Assembly (NCBI GenBank): GCA_947579665.1
Contig: OX388345.1
Location: forward strand, 57,341,454-57,405,453
DNA length: 64,000 bases
Source: Sympetrum striolatum
Taxonomy: Eukaryota; Arthropoda; Insecta; Odonata; Libellulidae
Direction: 5' to 3'
How positions within the stretch are numbered: the stretch's first letter is position 1; every line of letters begins with the position of its first letter. Of this stretch, positions 47,659-61,932 are shown piece after piece. Both the position numbers and the translations under genes were made by a program. The notes under the pieces were generated by a model. It saw nothing but the letters and a program-made list of their open reading frames with translations, was not told the origin of the DNA and made no database searches.

Positions 47659-50600
47659 ATGGATTCAGGCGAGGAAGATAATTCTCCAAACGAGGACATA
47701 GACCCCGACGACGACCACGTCACCCAGCCCGAGGAAGGAGAGGTGTACATGCCGGTAGAAGAAATGATAGAAACGACCGAATACGAGGGCGAAACTTACA
47801 CAACCGAAACGTACGAAGAGACGACCCAACAAACAACGGAAACCGAAGTTAGGACCACAGAATATGAGGAGAGGACGACCACCGAGGAAACGGTGGTGCA
47901 CGAATCACACACGGTAACCACGGACACGCAGGAAGTGTACGAGGAGGAATCGGAAGAGTACGAACAACGGTCGGAAGAACACCGGAAAACCGAATACGAG
48001 GAATATGAGGGGGAAAGGGGCAGCGAAGAGGGTGAAGATTACATTCGGGAGCCAGAAGCTGGAGTCGATTCTATGTCGGAAACAAGCGAATTGACCGCCA
48101 TTGAAATAGCAAAGGCAATAGAAAAACTCGAGCATACGGATGAAGAAGAGATTTCAAGAACAACAGAAGAGGAAGGAGAGCGTCAAGAGGAAGGGGAGCG
48201 TCAAGAGGGGGAGGAAGTACCGGAGGAACCGCCTCAGCCAGAACCGGAGCCCGAACCGGAACTTCCGTACAAGTTCGACGTGGTTGTCAAAGCGCAGAAA
48301 GATGGAATGACTGGATTAGATATAACCATAACGAGGCAGAAGGGCCATCTATTGGGTTTTAAATTTAAAGGGGGACGAGATTTGGATGTTCCTCCAGAAA
48401 TAAACGCGGTGAGTTTACTTAATGTTCCCGTAAACACTGGAAGAGAAATTGCTTATCGCTGGAGTATGCTTTCGGGACAATGAGACATAATTAATGATGA
48501 TAAATATGATTACAAAATTTTGAATTACATTCTTTAAATTTTTGAGCGCAATAATCTTGTATCAAATAACCTGAAACTAAGAAATTTTTGCCCCCACAAG
48601 CCAATCATGACAACTGGAAGAGAAACAGAACAGATAAATTAAATATTACAAAATATTTTACGATATTTAATATATTCTTATTTTATCAATCCTAAAACTA
48701 CTTATTAAAATACAGTTTTTCATTTAATTTTATCATTCACACAATAAAAGAATATTGATACTTTTCATTTCCATACTTCACAATATCCCAAACATTTTCT
48801 CTGCACTGGCTGATAGGGTCATGCTAATCTCATGTCTGATATGATATCATAAAAAAATTGCACAACTATCTCATCTCTTATCTTTTGTATTCAGATAGAG
48901 AAATTGCCAAGAATAGATATCGATAACATTAAAATATTTATTTTCTTATCATTGAGCTGTTATGGAATTTGAGAGAGAGAGACATAAATAAAACAATATT
49001 GAGTCCAATTATAAGAGTTCCACCAAAATAAAACTGAAAACTAATGAGATAAACTATTATAAATTATTGAAAACTAAATATTCCATAGAGTATAATTTAC
49101 TAAATCTTGATTATTATTACTGATACCAATTTCATATTTATAATTCCTATGTATTATACAGTAATACCCTGATTTACTCAAACTTGGAGTTTCATAGTAC
49201 TTGAATTTCCTCTCCTGGCTCTTCTCTTAAACATGGTAATTACAGGATTATCTTTGCTGAATTGAAGAGGCTTACAAGTATTAGAAAATACTGACTCCAA
49301 CAAAAAATCCATTATCACAACAAAGCAAGAAATTAAAAGTTTAACCATGCCATAAAGAAATTCTGCATGAGAAAAGAATGATAGTCAGTCATCAGACCAG
49401 TTTTTCAGATATTTAGAAGCCATAAATATCAAAATAATTTCATTTATGAAAGAAATATATTTTGTATTGTATCTAATATATGAATAGTAAAATTCAATTT
49501 TTAATTACACCTTTCTTCTAATCTAATGGATATTTGTCAGTAATTCATATTGCACATAATTTAATTAAATTTATGCAAATTTGTAATTTAACTTACAAAA
49601 ATTCCACATATGAGATTTTTTTATGCACCAACCTATCATGTAACTTCAGGGTATTACTGTATTAAAAAAATAACATTATGCAATATTTCTTCTTGATAAT
49701 GTTTACTGGTGGTTGTATTTATAGTTGGGGTTTTGTTATCTTTTTTGCTTTTAATGATCTTAGGTTCGCATTGGAGGCATTGCAGACAAAGCAGGGATTA
49801 AACTTGGAGATATGATTGTATTCGTCAATGATGAAAATGTGTTTGGCTTATGCCATAACCATATATGCAGAGCAATCCTTGACTCCGGGGATGTTATTAA
49901 AATTGGTCTTCTAAGGTGGGCTTCAAGAATGATTTAATAAAATAATGATAATATTAATTAATTCTAAGAGTAATGGTAATATTTTTAAATCTTACAGTAG
50001 GCAAAAGAGAGGTTTTTTGGTGATATACGAATCAAAAAAGGGAAAATGAACCTTTCATTATAACAATAAATCCTATCTTATATCATAGTATATTTATTTT
50101 TAATTTGATTCAAGAAAGTGATGCCTTAAGTTTTTTACCAAATGGACCAGATAGCCCATAGGATCTAGGATAGGCAGACCAATTTTGTGTGTGTACTTTA
50201 AAGGACTTCATATATTTTACAAATAAGATACACTTATGTAAAGGTTAATAGTAATACCTTTAGCATAATTCTATAATGATGTCTGATTTAGTAACTATAG
50301 GCTTAAATAGGTCTCCTAGGAGCAATGAAATCTTGAATATGAAAGATGTCTGCATTAAAAGCTGGATGGCTTACCTTATTGTAAATAAACAAATCCTCTT
50401 TTTTAGATCATGAATAATAAAATTCTTTCATATGATACACGACCATTGTACACATAGCACTCACTCTTCTTGGTTAGTAGGTTTATGAAGAACCTCAATT
50501 GTTTAATAGTAATAATTGATTGATCAAACTTTCTCCTCAGGATAATAACAATAAATCATTTTCCAAGATCTGCAGTTGGTAGGAATTCTATCCAGTAATT

Positions 50601-53600
50601 GAAAGAATCATATACATTCAGTCACTCTCACATAAAAAGGCATGAGATTCATCAATAACAATTTTAAGTCATTTATATACTATTTTTAGAAAAATCCACT
50701 CAATTCCAACCTTAGTAGAAATAAATTTTTGAATAATTTGTGTGACTAACATATATAACCTATCTTGAGGTTATCACTGAGTATGAATGCAAGATTTGTG
50801 AATTAATTTTTCTGATTGTATCACCCTGTAAAGTAATTAATTATTAATTCAGAATGCTTTACATTTCATGCATGTTTTAGAATTAGAGATTTGTGCATGT
50901 TGCTCTTCATTGTTTGAGTGTGCATCTTGATAATATTCTTGTGAATTTCATAAGTATTGCTGATTACTCAAGGTAGAATAAAGGCCAGACCATAATGTGT
51001 GAACTTTCAGTCACATTTTCAGATTTGAAAAAAGACGGTGAAATGGAGGAGGCAGTCACAACTACATCAACAGTAGAGGCTACAAAGGCAGCTTTGGAAG
51101 AGTCCAGGGAGTTGGCTAAAGTGATAACAAATGAGAAACAGTGGTAATGTTTTAATTAATTAAGAAGAAAAGGATATGTGAGCAGAATTATTGCATAGGA
51201 TAATTTTGGAAAGCAGAATGATACTTCAATTATTCTTTTTATATTTTAATAATATTATAAAATAATATTTTTTCATATTAATAAAGGCAATAGCACCATT
51301 TAAATATTTCTTAATAGGTAACATAGCAGCAGAGTTTTCCATCTGTTATTTCAATTCATTAATTATAACTGTTACAAAATAATGAATCAATATATACAAA
51401 GGAATAAAAGACAATATTTTCTATTTGAATATCGCTCTGAGAATTTAGTTGCATATTGTTTTCTAACTTGCTATTTCAGTTTAATTGTTTTGACTGAATC
51501 TCATTTCTTTATAGTTGGGTTTTTTAGAAACATCTCTATTTAGTAATATATGAAATGGGCATCACATCTTTCAAGTAATTCATGAATGATTTGACTACAA
51601 TGAAGTAATGGGTATCATTCTATTAAATTTAATGAAAAATGTTTTTGGATATAATAAGATACTACTCATTATAATAAAATCTGACTATGAAACCTAATCA
51701 TGGCCAGCATCCCAAATGATTTGCAAAGACCTTCTTTTCATTCGTTTTGACAAGGATTTCTTAGAAAATTAAAAGTAATGCAAGGAAAAAATTACAAACA
51801 TGAATGAATATGAATAAATAAATCTCAATGAATATTTTACCAAATAAATATGAATAAATAAATCTCAATGAACATTTATATAAGTGTAATGTATATCAAA
51901 TTAATTTGCATTCATAAAAAGAACTATAGATTAACCAGTACTTAGGAGGCTATGCTATCTATTTCTTAGAGCAGGTCATGTTATAATGTGCATGTATGGA
52001 CATGAAACTAAAAATCAATATATGTTATCGAAGGAGTAGGAACGTGATTTATATTACATAATTTTCAGAGAATTCACTAGCTGAGATCAGAATTGATGAT
52101 TATTTGTGATGATACAAGCTACTGCTCCTATATTTTTGAACTATTTTAATACCATAAAATCAAGTGTTAAAGCCACAACTTTGTGGAACTCTATTACAGG
52201 AATGGAAGGACCATAATTTGGTTCAAGTCCATTCCTCTAACTTTAATACCTTACAGATCTTTCTTAAATTGATTGAGTAGTAGCAGTTACATTCATGAAT
52301 TCAACTTGTCTGATGGGAATGAGGCCCTTTTTGTATTTTTCTTCCACAGAACATCAACTCCTTCCTTCTATAATGATTTACATTTAGGCAATTTAACTTT
52401 TAAATGGAAATGATTTCTGGTTTCATAAAAAATCAATCCTCCATGGGTTGCAACTTTAACTTAACTGTTATCATTTGTAAATAAGAGAATTGATGTAAAA
52501 ATTTTAATCATAAAAAAATTTGAAATTAATATTTTTGTTCAAGGAGCAGAATTAATTTAAATAATAATTCACATATATTACTTTTTAATGAAATGATGTT
52601 TATTTGCATTCATTGTTTAGTGCTAATTAAGAAAATTTTAGATGTAGTGAATGAACCATGAAACATGCCAATTGTTGAATAATCAAGGTAGAAAAAATTC
52701 ACAACTTATAATAATAATTCCTTAAGATGCAGATTTTATTACTGCAATGTATGGGTAAGGAAAACAAAGATTACTGTTCTGTATTATTCATTTTCCCTTT
52801 TAACATAAATTTAACTGTGCATGATATAATTCTTAAGTTTTATAAAATGATGATATAATGCATGAAAAATAAATCAGTAAGTATCCCATTATGGCTTATT
52901 TGCCATGTGAAAATAACCTAAAATAATCTGTGAAAAGTGTTTCTTGTTGGATGATATACATATACATCATTGTTTAGATACATTTGGATTTGACTAATTC
53001 TATGATTTAGAGATAAACCTCTATAATGCATGCACAACCAATTAACTCAACTCGAGACATTTAAAATTCATACCCCTGTTAAGAGATGATTTTATATTTA
53101 AACAAATCTTTATGTAAAGTTGTAAAGAAAGTCTGAGGAATATATTTTGAAGACTTAATATTTGGCAATATAATAATATCTCCAGAGGTTTTAAATTATA
53201 TTAATCATTATTTAGATGCACAGAAGTATTGGTTAAGAAAAAGGGTTTCAGTTTAATACAAGTCCTTAATTGGAAAATAAAATTCCATGGGAGACTTAAA
53301 TCAGTTCATCTTCTTCAACTTATAGTGCATGGAGATGTGTGGTTAATAGCATTCAATCCATTAACTCTGACTTACAAATTAAATCTTGGAATTTCCCTAA
53401 TAAAAACAATGATATTCAATTTAAAATTCATCACTTTTCTTCTGATGTAATGAGTTTTTTCCAGGTATATGTGGCAAGTAAAATTTCTTGAATAGGTACT
53501 TTGCTGGACAGGTTTAGCACCATTGAAATTTCAAAAACTTACTCTACTAACATCTTTGGGGCATTGAGACACATACAGGCAGTGAAATATCTGACAGAGT

Positions 53601-56600
53601 AGACAACCTGACAATAATCCTCAATTTCATTTTTTAGTATAAGTATATAATTCCTGCCGATCTTAGCTGAGCGTCATTGCCTTTTAGATTTTAATACATA
53701 ATTAATTTTCTGATTTTAAATAGAAAGTCTGAGACAATTAATACACAATTGGGTATAAAAATCACATAAAAACATATGAAAAAACCAAAAGGAAAAGTAT
53801 TTCAAGTCTTTACATAGACTGGCAAAATCAGTTTTATAGAAAGAATGCTTTCTGCATCAATTCAAGATGTTTATGGTGAAAAAGAAATCTAAGAATAATA
53901 TGTATTTTGTTATTTTTTTAGGGTAATAGATCCTTTTCATTGTATACTAAGAGTTGTAGAATCTTAAGTAAAGCAAAAACATAACTTATCATATTATGGC
54001 ACACAAATTTAAATCTCAAAGGATAAATGTGAGAAAATATGTCTGATGGGAGTAGGACTTTATTGCACACCTTCCACTTTCCTGGAAGATGTGCTAAGCA
54101 ATGAAGCTAACATGCAGAACAGTTTTCACTTCAATTTTGAATACTTTGCTGGCCAATCTTAAGAAGGCTTGCACCTAGCAACTGCAACTCCCATAGTCCT
54201 TATTGAGGCAACAAATCCAAAGAAAAGATAATGCCCTTTTAAACTCACAGATAAAGGATATAAAGATGATTAAGTATAATATCACAAGTTCTGCAAGATA
54301 GCTCAAGTGGTATAAATAAAGGCATCAAAGTAAAAGATTGACTCATTTTTCAATTTCACAAATCCTTTGGAAAGGACATGTTTTAAAAACAGATTATTAT
54401 TTATTTACATAATATATTATTTTATTAAAATACAGAAAATAAATACATAATTCAATCATTTTAATACGCAAATATTATGAATAATATTAAACACATCTTG
54501 ACCCTCATACAATAGTCATACAAGTAGCCATTAGTCTATATTTTCTCCACAAAATTTTTGGTTTGCTTTGTTTTTATAGCAGTACTTTCACTATCTTTGC
54601 AGTTCAGTGCTGAATAAAAATGCTATTCAGATACAAAGGAAAATCTCGTTTTAATCTTTTGTAATTTCTTTGTATGAGCTAATAAAGCATTATGTTCATT
54701 CACATTTAATATTTCTACACCTATTACACAAACAAAATGCGTCTGTTATACTAAAATGTTAGCTGATTATTCATAATCACTAGATAAATTCATTACAGAA
54801 CACATGTATGTAGTATTCTCCAATCACCCAAGGAAATTCAATCAGAAATAAAGATAGCATTATAAAGAATTAATGGGATTGCTCTTTACAGGTTTGATGA
54901 CAAAATGAAGTCTATAGAAATCAAAGAAGCCTATAAGAAGGTCCAGGTTCAGGTAATTGATATTTTTTATCTACATCAGTACTTCAAATTTTACGAAAGC
55001 ATTAAATTATAATAAATTTCCTTATATCCTATTTGAATTTTTTTGTCCTATGGCTTTATGCTAAAATTATAATTTAATTAGTTTCTTTGAGTAATTTATC
55101 TTGCAGAGAAAATAAGAACCCTCCTATAGACAATCATGCAGGGAAATTACCTCAAAATTCCAAAAACTATCTTGCTATCTTTAGGCCAGTTCTCATAATT
55201 GTTTATAATATTAATATTTATTCTGTTACTGGTGTGTGTATATTTATGCATATCATAATTTAGAATAGATCAAATATGACTAGGTTCTTAGAATTTTTGA
55301 ATAATATAATATAAATTAAGATTATTCAAATATTTAGATATATTGATAATAATGTTGGGATATTTGTGCAACTCAGATAACAGAAGAATATCAGCTGGTG
55401 GATGATGATCCAACAACTCTAGGAATAGATGTACAAAAATCAGAGCATGGTGAGGTGGCTGTAATAGTAAAAGGAAGAGTTCTGGATGATGAAGAGGTAG
55501 CCTTGTTGCAAATGAAAAAGACACATACAGAAATAGGTGGAATAACAACAGAATCAACTGAAGTGCACATGAGCAGACCTCTAGGTAAGCTTTAACTAAC
55601 GCTATAGTTCACATAGTTTTATTCTATTGTTCCTTTAATTTTTTCTAAAATTTTGAAGGTATAGATATTGCTTAACATATTATTGACAGTGACTACAGCC
55701 TAAAAAATGAAATAAGGTATTATGTGTTAGTATAAGTTGCCATCACAAGCTTTCTAGATAGACCAGTACCTATATTGCTAAGATTCGTCAAATTTTTCCA
55801 TTACCTACTTTGAGAACCATAGCAATATTTAAAAGATTTAAATGAAGCACTATATTAAAATTCTTGAAGGAAAATTACATCATTGACTGAGAAAATACTG
55901 CCTAAGGATTCAGCAAGATGTACAGAAAGCTTTCTTGTATGTAAAGATGTAGATTATAACTATTGTCGGACCAAAAATAGTATAGACCTGGACTTTGAGG
56001 CTTCCCCTTACTGTGATTTTCTCCACTTGGTCATGTTTACGCAGTTGTGGATTAACAACCATGCCTCACAGAAAAACAACCAGTCACCAACCACCCATCC
56101 TAACAGCCAGCAAACCAAAAAATACTTGGAGTAAAATTTTGTAGAATTCAATAATTTCTGATTTAAAATATAGAGTAACTTACTCATCGATGGATTTATT
56201 TAAGTTGTGCAGAAAAGCTAAAGGTTTATTTTCCGGAACTATTAGAAATATATTGCAACTTCTTCATTATAAGTTTACCCTCCGTAAACAGTAGATTTAG
56301 TTGATAGCATTTGCTAGCTTTGGGGATTTTCACGATAAAATTCCAACTATCTTGGTATACCTTCAGCTACATTAATTCCAACTTCCCATGCATCAACATA
56401 ATTTATACATTCTACTATATCTTAGAATTGTTAATTTTCTGGCTAGCCTTACTCCTATCACAATACACATGATACGAGCTTGGTATGTAAGAAAATTACA
56501 ACCATTACACTTCACAGGCTCAGAGGTTCACATATATTTCCTACCATGCTAATAGGACACTCCATAAATAGAAATTGGAATAAATGTCTTTGATTTAAGT

Positions 56601-59600
56601 ATAATACATTATTCAAATGTAATAGACACTCAAAATTCTGCCTTCATTTCACCTTGTAAAAAATTTCAAAACCATTAATTTGTACATCCATAATATCTTA
56701 AATTTATCCTCGATAAATAAAATCTCTGATTTCATGTTACCACTCTGATAGGATTCATATATGTCTCCTATATGGCAATATTATTTAAAAAGATTAAAAT
56801 ATCTGTCTTCAGATTTTCCTAATTCCTTCTTGGATGGTGAAACAGCTATTCTATAATTCAGGATTCTACATTTTCTTCTTATTAATATCAAAGTATATTG
56901 AATTTTAAAAATACTCAAAATAAGATAAAAAATACAGAGTGAATATTTCTTAAATAAATATAATCTGAAATCTTCCAAAATTTTCCTTCACAATTCTCAA
57001 GAAAATGCTAGAAACTTTAATTTACGCATTCCTGGAAAGTAAAATTTTCTCTTAAAGTTAGTTTTAATATTTCACTCTTTGGTAACAATGATACTGAGTA
57101 AAATATCTTTCACATTTTTTAATCAGATCAGAAACTACTGGACCAATACTTTACGTTTAAGTATGATTATTTTGAAAATATTTTTAAATTTTGAAGCAAT
57201 ACCAAAATTATTTCAAAGAAATGATGGAAGACTATAAATTTAAAATTTATTTTGTGACTATAAAAATAAAGGATAAAAGGTAACATTAGGTACTAGAATA
57301 ATAGTATCTTGAGAACCAAAAATATACTATCTCTCCTGCCTATTATTCCTTATAAAGTTGGTGCCTAAAATTCTAAGAGAATTAAAGAAGATTCATTAAA
57401 ATTTGATTCCAGTACTGACATTATAGTAAAATTTTTAACTTAAACTCAGAAAATCACAAAACACAGATATTTTTGTGCAAGTTAAATCAGCTATTGTAAT
57501 GCTAAATGCAGTATTTGACCTTGATTTTTCTCAATTTTTGAGAAATGGTTAAAATATATGAATTTCCCAATATAATAAATTAACAGAATATGATAATCTA
57601 TGTATATGAAAATCTATAAAATTTTATAAATTTATATAAAATATATAAAATAATTTTTAAACCATTCAATCTTCTACCTTAAAGTCCAAAGGAGCTATTT
57701 CTGTTGGCATCCCATTAACTATCAGCATCATTGAATAGATGGAGCAATACAAGCGCTACCTGAGCCACCAGCTGACGGAAACAAAGAGCCTGGAAGTGAA
57801 GGTATGGTTAATGGCCCGGAAGTCAAGGAAAAACCAAAAAAGCAGGTCATGTGGGTTGCCAATATATCCACATGGTCCGCATCAGAGGGGGATGACGCTC
57901 CTGAAGCAGGTCCTAATATCTCCCCTACAGCTCCCCCTGTTGAACCTCCACCTGAAGTTCCTGCTGAAGAGAAGGCTACAGAAGGAGAGCTGAAAGATCT
58001 GGAAAGTACAACCCCTACACCTCCTCTCCCTAATTTAAGGTATGTTATTCAAATCTATGAAGATTAATACAATCTTCGATCATGCCTGGTGAAATCTGGT
58101 GGAAATTTCTGCTTCTAAATGTATTTTTTTAATACAATCTGTTATATAATTTTGTGTCTAGTTGATTAGAATATCTGTTACTGACTAAATGTTCCTTTGT
58201 AGAAAATTTGGAAACCATTGAGATACTCTATTTTTTCATGAATATGTTCCTTTAAAGTATTGAAATAATTTTGCTGATTCACATGAAAAATCCCTCTTGA
58301 TATCCCTCTGTAACTTTAAAAATTACAAAAATAATTTGAATTATATTTTCTATTTATGGTTGAATTATATGATATATCTATTTCCCAAATTATATTAACA
58401 TTTTTCATGAACTATCACTGCATTTCTGTTTTCTAGAAATTTTTCATCCCAAATAGTTTTTACCTAGGAATTCATTTCATGATTAACTTAAACATAGTTG
58501 TTTTAATCTGATTTTTTTAAATTTGCCATTCAACAAGTATAATTTTGTAGTGAACTCTGAAAATATGATTACATGCTTAAACATGGAATGGAAGAAAGAA
58601 AATCATGAAGGTGAGTGCTTCCTGATCTACAGCTATATCAAAAGAAAGAAGAGCCTTAAGCAGAATTGGTAACATTCAAATATTATCTTATTATTAGAAG
58701 ATCTAATGGAAAGAGGGTACTCTTTTCACGTTTCATTGTGCCAATCTCTTGACAAATTTGTTAAGCTACAAAGCAATATCTTTTAAATGTTTCCTTCGCA
58801 TAGCTATTGTCTTAGTTAGTTAAAAACTTCCATAAAATAGATTTACTCTATACCTATAATTCTATTTTATAATAACAATCAGCAGTATACTTAGAAAAAT
58901 TGTTTTGGAGCATCTATGTATAACATTCTCCATTTATGACATTAAAAAGAACTAACTAGCAAAATCTTGTAATAAAATTTAGGGGCCCAAAAAAAAAGTT
59001 CATTTTAAATAACTGTGTATACTTTATGATTTCAACTCAGCAGTAATAATAACTAAGGAAATTAATAACTGTAAGCTTTAGGGAAAAATGAAAACCATTC
59101 ACATTTCAACTATCAATAAATAACTAAGAGAATTATACATATTGGAGAAGTCTTTAATAAAGCAACACCTTGTGGACGAGCTTAATTTTTAAGTGAAATC
59201 ATTGAGAAAAATAAAGTAAAAAAGGAATATACCTAAGAATAAACTTATGCTTTCTTAAAAATAAAAGCTCATTAAATTTGGATAGTAGATTTTACAATAC
59301 TATCAAATTACTGCATTTGCTAACTTTATTTTTGTGATTTAATTTAAAACTTTTTTTATTTTACATAGCTTGAAAGGGGAGTATGAACAAGAAGAAAAGG
59401 AACCAGACGAAAATGCCTATGAGCTACTTATTGGCAAGATAAGCTGGGTGCCAGTGAGTGAAGATTATTTTTTCTTTAAATGATGAATTTCAATAAAAAT
59501 CTAAAAAGTTCAATCTTAATTAGAGAAATTAAATTTTGCTGGACACAAAACCAAAATTTGTAATCAAATAAAATTATTGTAAATTCAGCATATTACAGCA

Positions 59601-61932
59601 TGTATTCAGTTATGATATGAAACAAAATTGTATTGGATGGGTCAATATTTTTAGACTTCTAACCAATTTCTTAGGAAAGTTCTTCATCATTAGGCTAGCC
59701 TAAATTTTTTCAAATTTTACTCTAATACATGAAATGTTGAAGTTAATTTCCTAAGTGAAACATTTGTACTATGAGTAAAATGTAGCTTGCATACTGCAAG
59801 CAGATTGACAACAAAAATTTCATATCGGCATCATATCGGGATGGTCCACAAAAGGAAAAAAAAAAGGATTGAATATTTTCTGAAAATTCGCTGCAATTCA
59901 ATCGTCTGGCTTCGAACCCGGGTCTTCTTGGTGATACTTACTATGCAGCATAACAGAAGATCACCATTATTAACAGTGTGTGAAAATTCAGTCAGAAATA
60001 TTGGCTGCAACTGCCTCAAACGACGTCCTACTTTTCCCATACATTCCTTATGAGAGAAATTTGAATGTGCCCCAGCATTGAACCCAGGAACAGCACGGTC
60101 TTATCTAATTTTTTTTCAAACCCCTAGGCTTAATATACATCTTCCATATAAGCAAGAACTTCCTATCATTTGGATAAGTGCATCAAAAAAAATAATGAAT
60201 AACTACCTCAATGTATTTTAAAGGGCGGATTTTTGCATCGTCCAAGCATCGAACCCAGGATGTTTTCCGTAAAAGTCATTAATGTTTCCGATAGCTCATG
60301 ACTATATATATAGGCTCCTTGAGTTTTAATTCTCTACCTATCCGGGAAGTATTTTTTTAAAATTCTCGAAAATCAAAGCATTGCATTTAAAGGGGAAAAA
60401 TCGGGACTTTGGGGCCTTCTGGAATCGAACCCATGACACTGAGGTTCAAAATCGCAATTTTTCTGGCGGTTACACGTTATGGCCTATATGTCGTAAAAAT
60501 TTCAAGTCAATGACGCTTGTGGTTTAGCCTGTGAATTAGTATCCTATCTATCTATATCCTTGAATGAATCCGGAGAAGCATCTATATATAATAGATGCAG
60601 AGCACTATAGAGATTAAATCAAGGATAGATTCCCAAATATTCAGGTCTTATGATGTTTAGACAAAACTAGTTGCTCTAGTAATTATTACATTAATTGATT
60701 ACTATATCAAATATAATTTGTACAAATAATTTAACTTCAAATACATAGGTTTTATTTTTCCAATTTTTTCCAATCCTCATTAAATGAAAGCTTTGAAAAT
60801 TCTTATTAGTTGCCTGTAAGTTAGCTCAACACAAATACCCACAATTACCCACAAATGGTAGTGTTAGTAGTATTCCTCGAGTTTCACGCTGGATATACAA
60901 TTAATGTCTTGCAATAAGTACATGTATATATCTCTGTGCAAGTGCCTCTGTTAAGTTTGTTAGCATAATGATTTTTTTCATGCATCTATGCTAGCTACCA
61001 GATTGATTCTCTCTTCAAATTCTTTCTTCTTGCTTTTGATAAGATAATTACAAATGTGATTAACAGAAACAATTTTGAATTCAGTATCTAGCCCTAATAT
61101 ATATGGTACTGATATTTCATAATAAGTTCATTTAAAATTTGTGAGACAGTGTTACTGGATATGGTTAAATTCACCAACATAAAACATGGCATCTCATAAT
61201 GGCAATGCAACCAAAGTCATTCCTAAATATAACTAGATCAAAAAAATTGCAAATTGGCATAATTGTTATTCAACTTTAACCATCCTCTAAATCATTTTCT
61301 TAAAATTTCAGCCACCAGATAGGCCCATAAGCAAATGTTATTTCTACAAGCCAAAAGAAGGGGACAAGAAATCTACAAAATGGCCGCCAAAGAGCAACGT
61401 CAGCACTGTCATCGTTAAACCAAGAGTGAGGCGACCGGATGAACCAGTAAGGCCTAGGTCAATCACTCCTAAACCACTGGGAGTAAGAAGACAGAAGACA
61501 CCTGAAGTGCCTAAAAGTACACCAGAGGCACCACAAAGTGCACCACAACAGATTCCTACTGAACAAGTATCTGGAAGTCAGCCGCAAGAAGCTCCAAACA
61601 TGGACAGTGTTCCTACCTCTGGTTCAAATGAGACAAAACCAACAGAAGGTGAGTCCCAAGTAACAGAGAGTAGTGAGCCTGCCCCACAACCACCTGCAGG
61701 TGGTGAAGTAGTAGAGCCACCAAAAGAGGGGGAAGCCGTTGAAGCCCCCACACAAGAAATTCCTGCTTCACAAGAGACTCCTGTACCACAAGAAACTCCA
61801 GAATCACAGGAAAATCCTGTAGACCAAGAAACTCCTGTACCGCAGGAAACTTCTGCTCCACAGGAAACACCCGCACCACAAGAAACACCTACTGAACAGA
61901 GCGCAGATTCGGCGCCACCACCAACAGCATAA
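47659..61932 (+). CDS. PDZ-domain protein with Glu/Thr-rich head and Pro/Gln-rich tail
   Basis: Nine exons: 47659-48408, 49764-49915, 50541-50578, 51023-51143, 54892-54952, 55377-55584, 57739-58039, 59369-59453 and 61312-61932. They sum to 2,337 nt, 778 codons plus TAA, with every junction in phase. Residues 1-200 are extremely rich in Glu and Thr and probably disordered. Residues ~205-305 form a PDZ domain: the peptide-binding loop is GHLLGFKFKGG, then VRIGGIADKAGIKLGDMIVFVN, a pattern closest to ZASP/PDLIM-type PDZs. The middle is mixed charged and Pro-rich (residues ~440-545). The last exon encodes a basic stretch (KPRVRRPDEPVRPRS), then a PTE-rich tail with hexapeptide QETPxP repeats. No LIM domain was found. 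PDZ domains bind C-terminal peptides. A Z-disc or cytoskeletal scaffold role is inference from the PDZ type. Possible poly(A) signals lie at 62070 and 62125. Confidence 0.85.
50541..50578 (+). CDS. 38-nt microexon of the PDZ gene
   Basis: The upstream exon ends in phase 2 (CTAAG|GTGGGC at 49915), but the following exon (51023) is open only when entered in phase 1. The gap is bridged by 50541-50578: acceptor TTCTCCTCAG, donor GTTG|GTAGGA, length 38 (2 mod 3). It encodes RIITINHFPRSAV across its junctions and extends the last PDZ strand (IGLLRIITI). Without it the next exon meets a TGA after five codons. Skipping would truncate the protein just after the PDZ. Confidence 0.75.
51144..54891 (+). 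other. 3.7-kb intron of the PDZ gene
   Basis: No further exon is needed for the frame and none was recognised. The open frame at 53229-53450 looks random. A 40-bp tandem duplication lies at 51807-51877. Confidence 0.5.
51807..51877. repeat. 40-bp tandem duplication
   Basis: The string ATATGAATAAATAAATCTCA followed by ATGAA occurs twice with a 40-bp offset (51807 and 51847). The second copy differs by a single base near its end. Probably recent replication slippage. Confidence 0.7.
59771..60597 (+). repeat. Structured dispersed repeat with terminal hairpins, copy 2
   Basis: Same family and order as 38523-39690: the GCTTGCATACTGCAAGC hairpin start, TTCGAACCCGGGTC, repeated TCGAACCCA(G/T)GA-type motifs (near 60,248 and 60,424), ATTTCAAGTCAATGACGCTT, a short ATCT run, and the perfect end hairpin GCATCTAT-ATATA-ATAGATGC. 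It is about 340 bp shorter because internal units are missing. It sits in the PDZ gene intron between 59453 and 61312. Confidence 0.75.
61741..61900 (+). repeat. 18-bp coding tandem repeat (QETPxP)n
   Basis: Within the last exon of the PDZ gene, QETP-type hexapeptides recur about seven times (QETPVP, QETPES, QENPVD, QETPVP, QETSAP, QETPAP, QETPTE). The units are imperfect at both DNA and protein level, so they are not brand new. The copy number is likely to vary between individuals or related species. Confidence 0.8.
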
